Part shown: piece after piece, positions 45,595-55,748 of the stretch | Layout of the letters: each line of letters begins with the position of its first letter | Numbering within the stretch: the stretch's first letter is position 1 | Source of the DNA: Harmothoe impar | Taxonomy: Eukaryota > Annelida > Polychaeta > Phyllodocida > Polynoidae | Length of the DNA stretch: 64,000 nucleotides | Direction of reading: 5' to 3' | NCBI GenBank assembly: GCA_947462335.1 | Contig: OX381714.1 | Span: 33,442,025 to 33,506,024 of the forward strand | Program-made: the position numbers and the translations under genes | The notes under the pieces: model-generated | Told to the model about the DNA's origin: nothing | Databases searched by the model: none | What the model saw: the letters and a program-made list of their open reading frames with translations, nothing else

Positions 45595-45695
45595 CCCTTT
45601 AAGGGCCGCGTAGTGCTTTAATGCATTGTGATGTTTGTCGTCATGATGCAAGCATTCAGCCCTGGTGAGTAACTCGCCAGTGCTGAATTTAAACT
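45595..45695. mobile_element. CCCTTTAAGG MITE, truncated
   Basis: TTAA followed by CCCTTTAAGGGCCGCGTAGT, then GTCGTCATGATGCAAGCATT and GGTGAGTAACTCGCCAG. The right end is absent. Confidence 0.75.
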
Positions 45696-46752
45696 CTCTC
45701 AACAACCATGTGGATCAGTAGCTACTTGGCCAGGGCAATAGACGTAATATAAAGGGAAGGAATATGTATATTTCAAGTATTAGAATAGTTGAGGACCTGG
45801 AGGTGTGATGTGTTGATCAACAAACCATAGGGATCTGTTTTATCACAATACGTTTTGGTCTTACCGAACGCTGAGCGATCTATGTTACGGATTAAGTCAC
45901 TAATCGTCCTTATCAGAATATCTGCAGACAACGGGGCTATCACTGTTGTCTGCCTTAGCTAGTTACTGGTGTGTATACAAATAGCATGTTATGTAATGTT
46001 TATGGGCGGACTCCAGCTTTAGAAAGGACAGACATACTTGATGGTGGAGTGGTAAGATATTCAAGAGACATACCTGATACTGGATAGTACATTACTTGGC
46101 TGTTGTCTGTTGTGCTATAATGAGAATAATAAGGAAACCCTGCAGATGACCTTTGTATCCTATTTCTCAGAATCACATATGATATCAACTTACTTTATAC
46201 AGGTAGACACATATAGTATATATACCTGATATTTATAAATATAAAACTCACACCGGATTATTCTATTTCTGATGGCGAGAGCGTGTTGATATTCGGATAC
46301 ACATGACCTTTGCCGAACTGAAACTATTGTCAGAAAAGAGCTCTGCCCCCATTCATCAAAAGATATCACGTTGAGCCTTACAGCCCCAACCACCAACCAA
46401 CCTGACATATAGTCTCTCTTCAAGGTAGATCATTTTTACGTAAAAAGTATCAAAACTTTTCCTGGGTCTTCGATTTAGCTGTTTTTTTAAAGAGAATGAT
46501 ATAACAATGTAGAAACATGTCAATTACATATTTCAAGAGGATTCATGTAACGCAGATGACTATGGGGGTAATTTAGTTGTAAATATAAGAAAACGCACAA
46601 AAAATCTTATTACAAGAAGATTTAGAGTCTGCAAAGAATTGCTAGTTAGGGTTGGGTAACCTGATAAAAAGCCCTTTCTTTTGGACTTTTGGATTAGTTT
46701 TTCTAGCACTTAGTCCATTGTTTCCCTAAGTCCTCCCCTTGCTCCTGCTTAC
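45696..46752. other. AT-rich unique DNA
   Basis: No repeat family, array or convincing exon recognised. Confidence 0.4.
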
Positions 46753-46862
46753 CCCGGGCCCCCCTGAGCGGCCACATCATGGGTTGTAGCTGTGTTGACA
46801 CTGAGTAGACACTGGGGTGTAGGGTAGGGGTGTACAACATGGGTTCTCCTGCTCCACACAGA
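46753..46862 (-). CDS. candidate 110-base exon, minus strand
   Basis: Acceptor TACATGTGATACCTGCAG and strong donor GGCCCGGG|GTAAGC. Two frames are open across all 110 bases, one reading LCGAGEPMLYTPTLHPSVYS and the other SVWSRRTHVVHPYPTPQCLL, so the frame is undecided. GC content exceeds the flanks. Splice sites are the best evidence. Confidence 0.4.
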
Positions 46863-46980
46863 CTGCAGGTATCACATGTAGGGCTACACAAACAGGGTTA
46901 TTCTGTCTACCACCCAGCCATTGTGTCAGCCGGATACTGCGAAGTAAGAACAGTATACCGAGGTTGCAGGTTCCTTAGTA

Positions 46981-47288
46981 GGGCGCACCATTGCTTGATC
47001 TGGTACCCGGAGAGATAAGCACTGATAACAGCGGCCACATGGGTACCAACTGTTACATAATGCACCCTGAAAATTCTGCAGTGAATGCAGGGTGTTGTCT
47101 GATTGGTTGATAATGCATCCAGTTACACGCCTATAGGCGTCTAGCTGGATGCATTATCAACCAATGAGATAATTCCCTGGCCTTCACTGTGGAATTTTTA
47201 GGGTGCATTATGTAACAGCCTGGACCCATTGTGATTGCTGTATCAGTGCTTATCTCGCCGGTTACCAGATCAAGCAATGGATGCGCCC
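46981..47288. mobile_element. foldback element, 308 bp
   Basis: Almost the whole interval is one imperfect palindrome. The left arm contains CATTGCTTGATCTGGTACCC and GAGATAAGCACTGATA, then TGTTACATAATGCACCC. The right arm is the reverse complement. An inner pair, TGATAATGCATCCAG with CTGGATGCATTATCA, folds on itself around CCTATAGGCG. A transcript would form a long hairpin. Confidence 0.85.
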
Positions 47289-48141
47289 ACAGGGCGACCA
47301 GACTGACCCTTATACGGGTCTCATGTGAACCCAGTGCACAAGGCTGAAGAAAAAAAGGTGTGTTCAGGTAACATGGCCAAGGATATATTGTCTGTATGTT
47401 GATTACAAATTAAATTTTACTTTAAAAGGAGAGATTTATATGAGAGGCATTTTCTCACTTGTCTCAGCATTTCAGTAAGAAGAAAATTTTGTAGTAGAAA
47501 AAAAATAATTCTGAAAATGTTAAATGTAATTTTTAAAAAACAGGGTCTGTCGGGATACTTAAACAGAATCTATATTTTTGCTACTGATTACTACGACACC
47601 CTGTATTAATTATGGGCCTATATTGATGGCATTAATGAACATTCTGGTTGTATAGTCATACCCATTAACTTGAAGCATAACAAACCCCTTCTGCAGCATG
47701 CCTTAACAGTACTCTACCCTAGACAATACCAGTACATGTACAACAATATACCGTAGTCCCGGAGGTGTTGTGGTAAGTGCATGCTGATGGGCATCTCACT
47801 CAGCAGGCACTACTCCCTATCTCACTCCTCACCTGCTCTTATGATGCACATATTACCTGGGCTCTTATCTACTTGGGCATCTGCTCAGCTGCAGATGCAG
47901 GGGTGTTGTAGGGGTTTAGAACCTCCCTACTTTTGAATGTGTCAGATTCCTTGTCTAACTCCTGTTTAATATGGTCAATCTGAAACAGCTACTATTGACC
48001 ACAAACTCTATCTATCCAAGGTGTTCTAATCAAGCTGAACGTCGGTAATTTTTGGGGAAGTGAGACTGTAAAAGAAGCGTGCTATTGGGGATGTGTTGAT
48101 TAATACCGATATGGGATCTCAGCCTAATTACAGCATCTGGC
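47289..48141. other. unique DNA with decoy splice sites
   Basis: A minus-strand segment near 47,880 has a superb acceptor and donor but stops in all three frames. A plus-strand GTGGTAAGTG donor lies near 47,775 with no adequate exon. No gene called. Confidence 0.4.
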
Positions 48142-48256
48142 TACACGCTCAGAAAAGTGAGCATCATTGTCGCCGAAAGCATTCTCACCTGAAAGCCAGG
48201 CAGTTTCAGGTGAGGGCGCTTTTGGCGAAAGTGACGCTCACTTTTCTGAGTGTGTA
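48142..48256. mobile_element. small palindromic MITE, 115 bp
   Basis: Ends TACACGCTCAGAAAAGTGAGC and GCTCACTTTTCTGAGTGTGTA, with inverted CATTCTCACCTGAAA and TTTCAGGTGAGGGCG next to the centre. Nearly the full length can fold. Confidence 0.75.
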
Positions 48257-48527
48257 ATCTTACCGCATTGGGAAATGGTGCTGAATGGAACCTTTAGGCC
48301 ACCATGTATACCCCCACCACTTTCACCCCATCATAATGTCTAAATAAACATAATGGCAGTAAAAACATCGCTCTGGTAAAAAAAAAAAAGCAACCCTGTT
48401 ACATATTAGTGTTTCCCCAAAGCTGACGTGAACCGACGTGAACCAAAGCAGGTACAATTACCGTACTATGACTGAGTAAAGATGTCTGCCTCACTGAACA
48501 TGGTTAGTGCATCTATAATGCTAACCT

Positions 48528-48605
48528 GACATGACGTGTGGCATGACGTCACCACATGACGTATGTCGTCATGTGACAGTGGCACGTGACGAGAACCATG
48601 TCCCT
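48528..48605. promoter_or_regulatory. cluster of TGACG/CRE and CACGTG-like sites
   Basis: Within about 75 bases there are at least six TGACG or CGTCA motifs, including one perfect TGACGTCA, the inverted pair ACATGACG...CGTCATGT, and GGCACGTGAC. This density is unlike the flanking DNA and would suit binding by CREB/ATF or bZIP and bHLH factors. Whether it is active is unknown. Confidence 0.35.
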
Positions 48606-49032
48606 GGACGTGGCCTTACTAAATATCGGGGTTAACCACTGGTAATATATGTTACCGACATGCTGCCATTTCAGACCCCCCCCTCCTCCGTCTGCCCAGC
48701 ACCAAAGTGGTCTGTTTTATACAAGTCATGCTATATGCATACATAGTATTACATATAAATAGTCATGTCCCAGTAATACCAGGTAACTGACAAGGATTTT
48801 GTGGTAAACAAGGACTGGCATCTCTGGCAGTACATCTTTGCACTAATAATGTAAAGGTTATTTGCCTTATAATGATATTGCAGCCATAACATGGGAGTCT
48901 AAAAACCAGCTGTCCTATGGACTTAAAATTGGGTATTATCCAAGGCAGGAGGAATGTGGAAAAAGGGAGGGATCAACCATGAAGTAGAAGGGAGGGGGTG
49001 AATTCCTGACTAAGCCCAAGAAGTCTAGTCAC
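48606..49032. other. unique DNA, no gene seen
   Basis: Nothing recognised beyond a poly-C run near 48,677. Confidence 0.4.
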
Positions 49033-49138
49033 CAAATCGCTGCCTCTCAGGCCAGATGTAACGTAGTTCATGAGGCTGGGTCTGGTGGTGGGTGCTCCAT
49101 GTCTCCATGTTCGTAGAGTGGGGTTGGTGAGGGGAATC
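49033..49138 (-). CDS. candidate 106-base exon, minus strand
   Basis: Acceptor TGACTCATCCCTGTTCTGGG...GGCTAG and donor CGATTTG|GTGACT. One frame reads DSPHQPHSTNMETWSTHHQT then PHELRYIWPERQRF, phase 0 to 1. Another reads PLTNPTLRTWRHGAPTTRPS. Polar, His- and Thr-rich. Family unknown. Confidence 0.35.
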
Positions 49139-50162
49139 CTAGCCAGGTTCCCAGAACAGGGATGAGTCAAAAACCGGTCACCGCCTGCCCACCCTGCTCA
49201 CATGGCCATGTACAGGAGTAGGGGTATGTCTACAGACACGGGGGTGGACCAGGGGGGGAATCAAGTGCGCTGGCGCCCTCTATACCGCGGAGCATATATG
49301 CAGCTGCACCAGCCTAGTAGCGGCAGTCTCAAACAGGGCAGGGAGGAGGTCACACTGTACAGTCCAGTGTGATCCAAACCTGTTGGAAGGTCTTTAGTAT
49401 ACATGATTGGCATGAGGTGGCACTACTGGGCTGTAGGAGGGCCATGGTCATATAGCCTAACCCCCAGTACATTTGCATTGCATTGAGAGCATGAATGAAA
49501 CCCTCATATTGAGATAACGACAGAAGCTTTATAATGCTGCATTGAAATATAACTTGCAAAAGGGTAAATCTTCCCAGGAAAAAATACAACAGAATTTAGA
49601 CTTGAATAGCTTTTGTGTAATAACTGCTTGAAATATGGTTAAAAATGACTGTGGGTAGTTTCCACTCTAGCCACTCAATGCGGATGGCGCTGCGGCACTT
49701 GATTCCCCCCCTTGGGGTGGACAGAAGGCCGAGGTAGGTACAGGGGGCTGCCTTATATAGAGCACTGCCAGGAGGAGGAGGGGGGGGGTTGTCAGGGGAA
49801 GAAAAAGGGCTGTTCCAGGTCCAAGCTGTGTCAGGGGAAAAGTCTTTGAAATACCAAGAAATTTCACCCCATTTCAGCGAAAAAAGCCAGCGTGCTAGTT
49901 AGTATAGTCATTAGATCGGAAAAAATGTTAGATGACTGCTCCCTAATTACTCTAAAACAATTGAACTTGATCGCATATTCATAGTTGTAGGTCATTTAAA
50001 AATATCTAAACAGCAGATTATTTCATCCACTGTGTGGCTCACTGACCCACTGCTGTTGCTGAATCATGGATAAAATATCTGGCCTGTACTACATGGACTT
50101 GTTTGTTTTATGGTGGTCAGCACAGAAGAATCCCACCTCCCTCCCACCCCACCCAGCATCAG
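49139..50162. other. unique DNA with an inverted GGGGGAATCAAGTGC pair
   Basis: GGGGGGAATCAAGTGC occurs on the plus strand near 49,255 and on the minus strand near 49,710, each followed by a GCGCC-type sequence. They may be the two ends of a diverged element of about 450 bp. A minus-strand TATATAAGG near 49,755 is a TATA-like sequence without further support. Confidence 0.4.
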
Positions 50163-50228
50163 CCACACTTCCCATTCCGTTGTTCCTATCAGAATCTCTG
50201 AAATTCTGCTCCTCCCCAATGAGTACAG
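50163..50228 (+). CDS. candidate 66-base exon, plus strand
   Basis: Exceptional acceptor (CCTCCCTCCCACCCCACCCA then GCATCAG) and donor GAGTACAG|GTGACC. One frame reads HTSHSVVPIRISEILLLPNE then Y, phase 2 to 2. A second is also open. The phase chain with 43,242-43,288 before and 50,543-50,611 after is consistent. Function unknown. Confidence 0.38.
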
Positions 50229-50542
50229 GTGACCTTATGGGCCGAAATCATAATGTTAGCACAGCCATTACTACATAACAGTGGAGCAGACTGCATGTTT
50301 TCACAGAAAAGCTCCTGTACAAATATGGACATATATAACGGTGTGCATCCCTGGATGACTGTGATAATAGAAAAAAACTGTTCTCACCACAGATAATAAC
50401 ACAGCTCATTGTTCACACCTTGTATAGACGGCAAACACCATAAACTGTTTTGTCATCCTCTTGGGGGAGGGAGATGGGCAGATGTTAGACGACTGATGTC
50501 ATACCCACTGTTTACTCCAAGATGGCAGTCCACCTAATTTAG

Positions 50543-50611
50543 CACCAAGGTGGACATTTGGTATGGAAGCCCATACTTGGCACATGAATTCCCCATGCCT
50601 GTACTAGAGAG
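50543..50611 (+). CDS. candidate 69-base exon, plus strand
   Basis: Acceptor CACCTAATTTAG (weak tract) and strong donor TAGAGAG|GTATGT. Reads TKVDIWYGSPYLAHEFPMPV then LE, phase 2 to 2. An in-frame stop sits just upstream of the acceptor. It could follow 50,163-50,228 through a split Ser codon. Not recognised. Confidence 0.35.
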
Positions 50612-50796
50612 GTATGTGCCAAGCTGGAGTAGGTTAGTAGGTAAATTTGAAGCTAACTTTGGCAAAAGCACAATCGATTTGTTTGAACTTCAATTTTAGT
50701 ATTGATGTTTCTTTAAGGTGCAAGACAGAATATTGTCCAGAATCGTCAGGTTTTCATTTCTTGGTGATGTGTGTCCCTCATGGGCCTCGGTAGCAG

Positions 50797-50848
50797 GGAG
50801 AGGAGACAAGTCTCCTTGTTGGTAGTACTGTCACGGCCAGTATCCCTG
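50797..50848 (+). CDS. candidate 52-base exon, plus strand, two possible donors
   Basis: Long pyrimidine tract (TTTTCATTTCTTGGTGATGT...) and acceptor GTAGCAG. Donor CCCTG|GTATGT, or 12 bases later GTGTGACA|GTAAGT, a perfect consensus. Frames read ERRQVSLLVVLSRPVSL (phase 2 to 0) or GEETSLLVGSTVTASIP. The first is in phase with both 50,543-50,611 and the glutamine-rich exon at 53,517. Confidence 0.35.
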
Positions 50849-50860
50849 GTATGTGTGACA

Positions 50861-51834
50861 GTAAGTACCCAACCACCCCTGTGGGGACCTGGTACCATCT
50901 GACCATTAGAATGACCTAGAGTGGTCAGTTAAGATGGGGACGATCTGTGTAACTCAGTTTGTACATTTTGTTCACATGCCTGATGCTCTGCCTATGTTAC
51001 ATGTAGTACATGAGATTTATTAATATATCAGTTAATGTAGGCCTTGATAGGTAGGACCATGAACTTTAAGAATATAAAGTTCTCCAAAACACAGTAGTCC
51101 AACCCCAAAGGCCTCACTTGCATAGATAAGGTTGTCTAAGCTATTTCCTGCAAGACTAAATGTCATTGACAATTTACTGCAAATAAAATTCTTTTCATAG
51201 CTAGGTGTATGGATCTGCAGTTTTAACAGTTTACCAAATTGCATATTTGTTATCTTCAGCAGTTAGTTGCTATCAGAGACCAGACCACACATATATATGT
51301 ACCGATATATATTATCTGTATCGGGGGGGGGGGGGGGGGGTCACATGAGATAACGCTAGGTTTATTCTCTATCCGGGACTACATGCCAAACCCAGGGATG
51401 CAACTTTTGAAGTTTTACCTTGATTTCATGTTTTTCTTATGATAAGTCTTTTTATCATTCCTGTAGAAGACGTCCATTTAGGCAGCCTCATTTGAACAAT
51501 CCCTCTAGGTGCATAGAACTTAATTTTGTGTTAGATTTCACAAGGATATAGTTAGCTCACTTAGTAAGTATTGTCTTGCTTGACTATTTCTAAGATATCA
51601 CCTATTTGACCCCATTGAAGATAAATCACATGTCGTCTAGGAGATCAATACTATGGAGCAGCACTTTATCTTGTCTTTAGGTCTGTAAATAGATCAGTCA
51701 GCAGATGATGAATAACTTACAGATAGTGATCTACACACATGTACACTCTCACTGCCAAGTAGGCTTGAGCTCCTCTAGATATTTCTGTGCCAGGACAACC
51801 ATCTCTACTACCAGATAGAAAACAGTCCATGTAC
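50861..51834. other. AT-rich DNA with a poly-G run
   Basis: A run of 18 G lies at about 51,325. No exon, array or MITE recognised. Confidence 0.4.
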
Positions 51835-52277
51835 CGTAAATCCCTGCATGTAACCTGCAGGTTATACGCGAGCGACATCCCCAGTGCAGGTTATAGAATT
51901 TTCCCAAGAAGATAAGGGTGTGGGTTATATGAGGGTTTTGAGATGTATAATGGAGTACTAAAGTGGACTTTTTAGCACACCAGTGTGGGTTATAGGCTTC
52001 TCCCAAGGTCTTGGTTCGGTTTATGAGTGAGAAGCGGGCTTAGCTACTGTAAATGTATATTATATTTCGCACTGTACACATTTTCGCGGATTTCGCGGAT
52101 TTTAAAATCCGCAAAAATATGTACGGCGTGAATATTTATCCATTATAGTTGTAGGTATGCCATATTCCAAAATGTATCTAAATCCAGAATTTAGATACAT
52201 GTTTCTAAGGCCAATTCGAGAAAATACATATGCGCAAAAAAAATCTACGTTTACAGTAATACACGAGAGTTTACGAT
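51835..52277. mobile_element. ACCGTAAA family MITE, interrupted
   Basis: Left end ACCGTAAATCCCTGCATGTA. The right end, ACACGAGAGTTTACGAT, lies beyond an inserted TACTGTAAACG element. Removing 52,045-52,258 restores one copy of about 230 bp. This shows the ACCGTAAA copy is the older. Confidence 0.7.
52045..52258. mobile_element. TACTGTAAACG MITE, nested copy
   Basis: Ends TACTGTAAATG and CTACGTTTACAGTA, interior GCGGATTTTAAAATCCGC. 214 bp, almost the same length as the copy at 13,411-13,623 (213 bp). It too sits inside another MITE. Confidence 0.8.
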
Positions 52278-53035
52278 ATAGATAATACCACACACCAGTG
52301 TATTAGTGCCTGATACTTCATCTTGCATTGTTTAAATGGGATTAAACAGGACAAGGTGAAGGTGCAGTAATGCCTCCATGCAGGGCTATTGTCAACATTG
52401 TTACATTTTTCAGCTACTTGTTGATTGTGCGAAGCCACACTTCTGATGGTGCGGAATGGGTCTTGATTCGAGTGTGCAGTTGTACTACTACCAGCATCTA
52501 TAGGTGCCTAGTCACTGATAAAACTGAATATCATAGTTTCATGTATAAATAATGAGACCATAAACAGCCACATTCAACCACTTTCTCTATCAACCCAGTA
52601 CCACATAGAATTGGTATGACATTGTCTCCAAATGTTGACTAGCTACGATGGAAAATCATGGATCTACTAATTTGTATAAGATGTGCTCATCCTGGCTCAA
52701 GACCAAAGTGGCATCCACTACACTCACTACATGACAAAGGGACCAAGAATATTCCTGCATTGTAGACTTCAAGAACCTTTGTATAGTAACTGGCAGCAAT
52801 TTATATACCTGTATATATTTTATTACGCACAAAGAACTGGTTTAGTTCTGCATTTCCGAACACTCTTCGGGATTTCTTTATTGACATTACTATCTCTGCT
52901 TATCGACATGGTGACCAACATAGCGGTATCACGCCAAGGTTTTTAGACGCACACAAATTAGTGTCTAGTTCTCGCTCTAATCTAAGCAATGATATCCATT
53001 CATGATCTGCGTCACTGGCCCGGTGGATATCTTAC
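52278..53035. other. unique DNA 5' of the glutamine-rich exon
   Basis: No array or MITE. Small plus-strand open frames have no splice support. It could hold upstream exons or a promoter of the following gene, but none is identifiable. Confidence 0.35.
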
Positions 53036-53077
53036 CTGGATTATCTTAATATGATGATATTGGTGACCACTGGACCC
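53036..53077 (-). CDS. candidate 42-base exon, minus strand
   Basis: Acceptor GAGACTGGTTATCAG and strong donor ATAATCCAG|GTAAGA. Of the three frames only one is open, reading GSSGHQYHHIKIIQ, phase 0 at both ends. It lies antisense to, and just upstream of, the glutamine-rich plus-strand gene. Confidence 0.33.
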
Positions 53078-53507
53078 CTGATAACCAGTCTCACTGACCA
53101 CGAGGTTCATATAGGGCCATATGTTAGAGTTGACTGACTATAAGAGACGCAGCCAGGTTTGGTGTAGACCCCATATGGACTGGACCCCACACTTTACAGG
53201 TGGTGAACGACCTGGAACTATACATGGAGACTGGTTTCACACACTGTTACACAGACTGAGCACCACATGGTAGTTTAGACAGGATTGTCTATTCACTCAT
53301 GCACTGTGGACTCTGGCAAAGATAAAGTGATATATCTTATACTTACTCTATTGTTCAAGCTGCGATTCAGTGGCGAGAACTTTTTGTATAGCTGGATAAC
53401 CATACTGAACCATACAGGAAAGGTAAAAAAAACTTTCGTACAAGACTATATTTCTAACCTCAGTGATTGTGTTCATTATATTGATTTCGGCTTGTTTGAC
53501 GGCGACA

Positions 53508-54683
53508 ATGTCTCAGTACTACATCTGGATGACCGAGGCCCAGCCGGGCTGGCAGTTGGGAGTACGCGCCCCGGGACACACAAACACTGCTGGACACTCT
53601 CCGACTCACCCAGCACCAAGACCACACCTGAGGCCACCTCAGCCTCCTCCTTCTGAGCACCTCTGGATGCCAGGCTCTGCCTCCTATGAGGCTGCTACAC
53701 CATTTGTGCCCCAAGTGAGCAGTTCGTCAAGTTTCTCGGACATGCAGCTCATCGACCAGTTCATGGCAGAGTCAGCCATGCGTAATGCTACAGGTCAACG
53801 AAGGCGCTCCCTGTCTGCACAGGAAGTCATGCTTGGTGCTGGTATTATGTACAACCAGCAACAGCAGCAACATCAGCAGCAACAACAGCAGCAACAACAG
53901 CAGCAACAACAGCAGCAACAACAACAATCAAATTGGCTTCTGCCGGTGTCGACAGCAACGACCTTAACTCAATCAGTCATGCAGAACATTGGTGCAAGGC
54001 AGCGAGCAATATCACAGTCAACGGCCGAGGGAATGCTTGAAGCCATGTATAACCAACAACAGCAACAACACCAACAGCACCAACATCAGCAACAGCAACA
54101 ACACCATCAACAGCAACAACACCAACATCAACATCAGCAAGAACAACGCCAATGTGAGCTTTTAATAGCTGGAAACCCCCAGAAACCAAGAAATAAGAGT
54201 GACAGTGAATTGCTCAGCCAGTCGGTGCCTGATGCAGGCATGTGGAACAGTGGAGCCGGCTCCCAGCAGGCATCGGAAGAATGGTCTGGAAGAACGGAAC
54301 CAGAAATGTCCAATCGGCTGCAGCCCATATCACCAACAGTGATAACCCCTCCGACAACAGCATCAGTGACCGATGTAACTAGCCCGGTCAGAGGAAGGAC
54401 GCTCTCACCGATACCAATAGTAAAGGCTCGCTCAGGGAGGGCATCACCAGACTCAGGCATATCTATGAGTGGAAGTCTAAGTCCCTCTACATTGGGTGCT
54501 GTATCGCCCTACACTACAGTAACAAGGGGTTCCAGTCTAGGCTGGCTGCAAGAAGTGGATCCAACCGATGTGGAAAGTGAGCCGCCATCACGTCCTGGTT
54601 CACCGGAAGACTCCGAGGAAAACCCCCCGGACAATAAGTGTATGATGGTATTGCCGCTACGGAGAATCAGGTTTGTACGCTGA
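53508..54683 (+). CDS. glutamine-rich disordered protein, large exon
   Basis: 391 codons from ATG in good context (GCGACAATGT) to TGA. The frame is open back to 53,427, and an acceptor at 53,515-53,516 (TGTCTCAG) could make it an internal exon beginning YYIWMTEAQPGWQ. Residues 117-140 are a Gln tract with one His. Residues 183-215 are Gln/His. The module R-x-R-x-x-S followed by MYNQQQQQHQQ occurs twice (residues about 91-125 and 158-190). Both serines fit basophilic kinase sites. Residues 265-370 are Ser/Thr-Pro-rich, with D315-S-G-I-S-M-S, like a beta-TrCP degron. The end, ATCAG|GTTTGT at 54,670, could also be a donor, giving a longer protein. No known domain. A transcriptional or signalling adaptor is conceivable but not shown. 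Confidence 0.72.
   Translation: MSQYYIWMTEAQPGWQLGVRAPGHTNTAGHSPTHPAPRPHLRPPQPPPSEHLWMPGSASYEAATPFVPQVSSSSSFSDMQLIDQFMAESAMRNATGQRRRSLSAQEVMLGAGIMYNQQQQQHQQQQQQQQQQQQQQQQQQSNWLLPVSTATTLTQSVMQNIGARQRAISQSTAEGMLEAMYNQQQQQHQQHQHQQQQQHHQQQQHQHQHQQEQRQCELLIAGNPQKPRNKSDSELLSQSVPDAGMWNSGAGSQQASEEWSGRTEPEMSNRLQPISPTVITPPTTASVTDVTSPVRGRTLSPIPIVKARSGRASPDSGISMSGSLSPSTLGAVSPYTTVTRGSSLGWLQEVDPTDVESEPPSRPGSPEDSEENPPDNKCMMVLPLRRIRFVR
53862..53930 (+). repeat. CAG/CAA repeat encoding polyglutamine
   Basis: The tract is built largely from a 12-base period, CAG CAG CAA CAA, repeated four times after the His codon, not from pure CAG. Regular CAA interruptions are known in other systems to slow slippage. Confidence 0.9.
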
Positions 54684-55748
54684 AATGTAGTATGGAATTA
54701 TGGGGGTGTGGATTGTGAAATGTAAATTTTGTTACAGGTAATTCTAAGGAAATATAATATTGTAGTGCTCAAAGACTTTTTTAGTTGATATTTGGATATT
54801 GTGAAAAAGTTTTTATCAACAGAAAATTAGAGGTTACATTTACATATTTTCCATCGTAGGAGCAAACATTTCTCCTATCAATGATACATGAATCATTCCA
54901 TCAAAACATAGAGTCATCAACGTTTTAGTCTCAAGGGCAAAAAAAATTAATCACAGCGGGAGCTTCTCTCTTAATTTAGTTTTGACAGAGGTGGTAGGTT
55001 CAGGTTTCTCTATTATGTACTTGATGAGGGTTGATGTGTTAGATTTAGAGACTGCCAAAAGGCTAATGCTTTACTGTCAGCCAACTTGGCAGCCAATCAA
55101 AACTGTCAGCAGGTGCTAAAGTAAAATATCTTCCTCTAGGATGACCACATTGCACCATGGCAGGTTGTATGTACCTGTATGCTTCATTGGTTGAGGGGAA
55201 TATATTCGTATATATACTACATTTAGCCCAGACTCTAGTACACTTATTTAATGTATGTGATAAAAGATATGAGTAGGTAGGGTGTAAATCTGTTGATCCA
55301 AACTAAGATAAAGGTATAACCTAAGCCTTTTTCCTATAATCACTCACAATTCATGTTAAAACCATATTCCCAATATCCTATCATATGTATCCGCTTCATT
55401 CTTAGTAAACATATTGTGCAGTTCACATCTCGTCACATTACCCCAGTCTGAATGGGAGGGAAATTAGTCTGGGGCTCAAATTAGTCTCAGCTTCATGTTT
55501 GAAGCACATCATGTAGCATACAATGTGAGACAGTCTGGTTACAGATAACTGGGTGATGACTACATTTTGCTGGATATATTTAGTATGGCATCCTATTTAC
55601 ATAGACATTTATGTGTCAGGCATGTACCATCTGCTCAGAGAGTCTATAGATGGACTATAAGAGACTCCCCTTGACTCACATACATCACCTCTTTTTTCTG
55701 ATATAGCTCCAAACACGTTTATTTCCTTTTATTTATATTTTTCCAAAG
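54684..55748. other. 3' UTR or intron following the large exon
   Basis: If the TGA at 54,681-54,683 is used, this is the 3' UTR and beyond. If ATCAG|GTTTGT is used, it is an intron. A TTTTGTTACAG|GTAATT site at about 54,737 resembles an acceptor joined directly to a donor. No AATAAA-type signal close to the stop was noted. Confidence 0.4.

Noticed and set aside
47850..47930. Minus-strand segment with superb acceptor (CTGCATCTGCAG) and donors
   Set aside because: Stops occur in all three frames between the splice sites. Kept as evidence that decoys are common here.
53977..54460. Two antisense frames over the Q-rich exon
   Set aside because: Shadows of the CAG/CAA repeat and of the coding strand.
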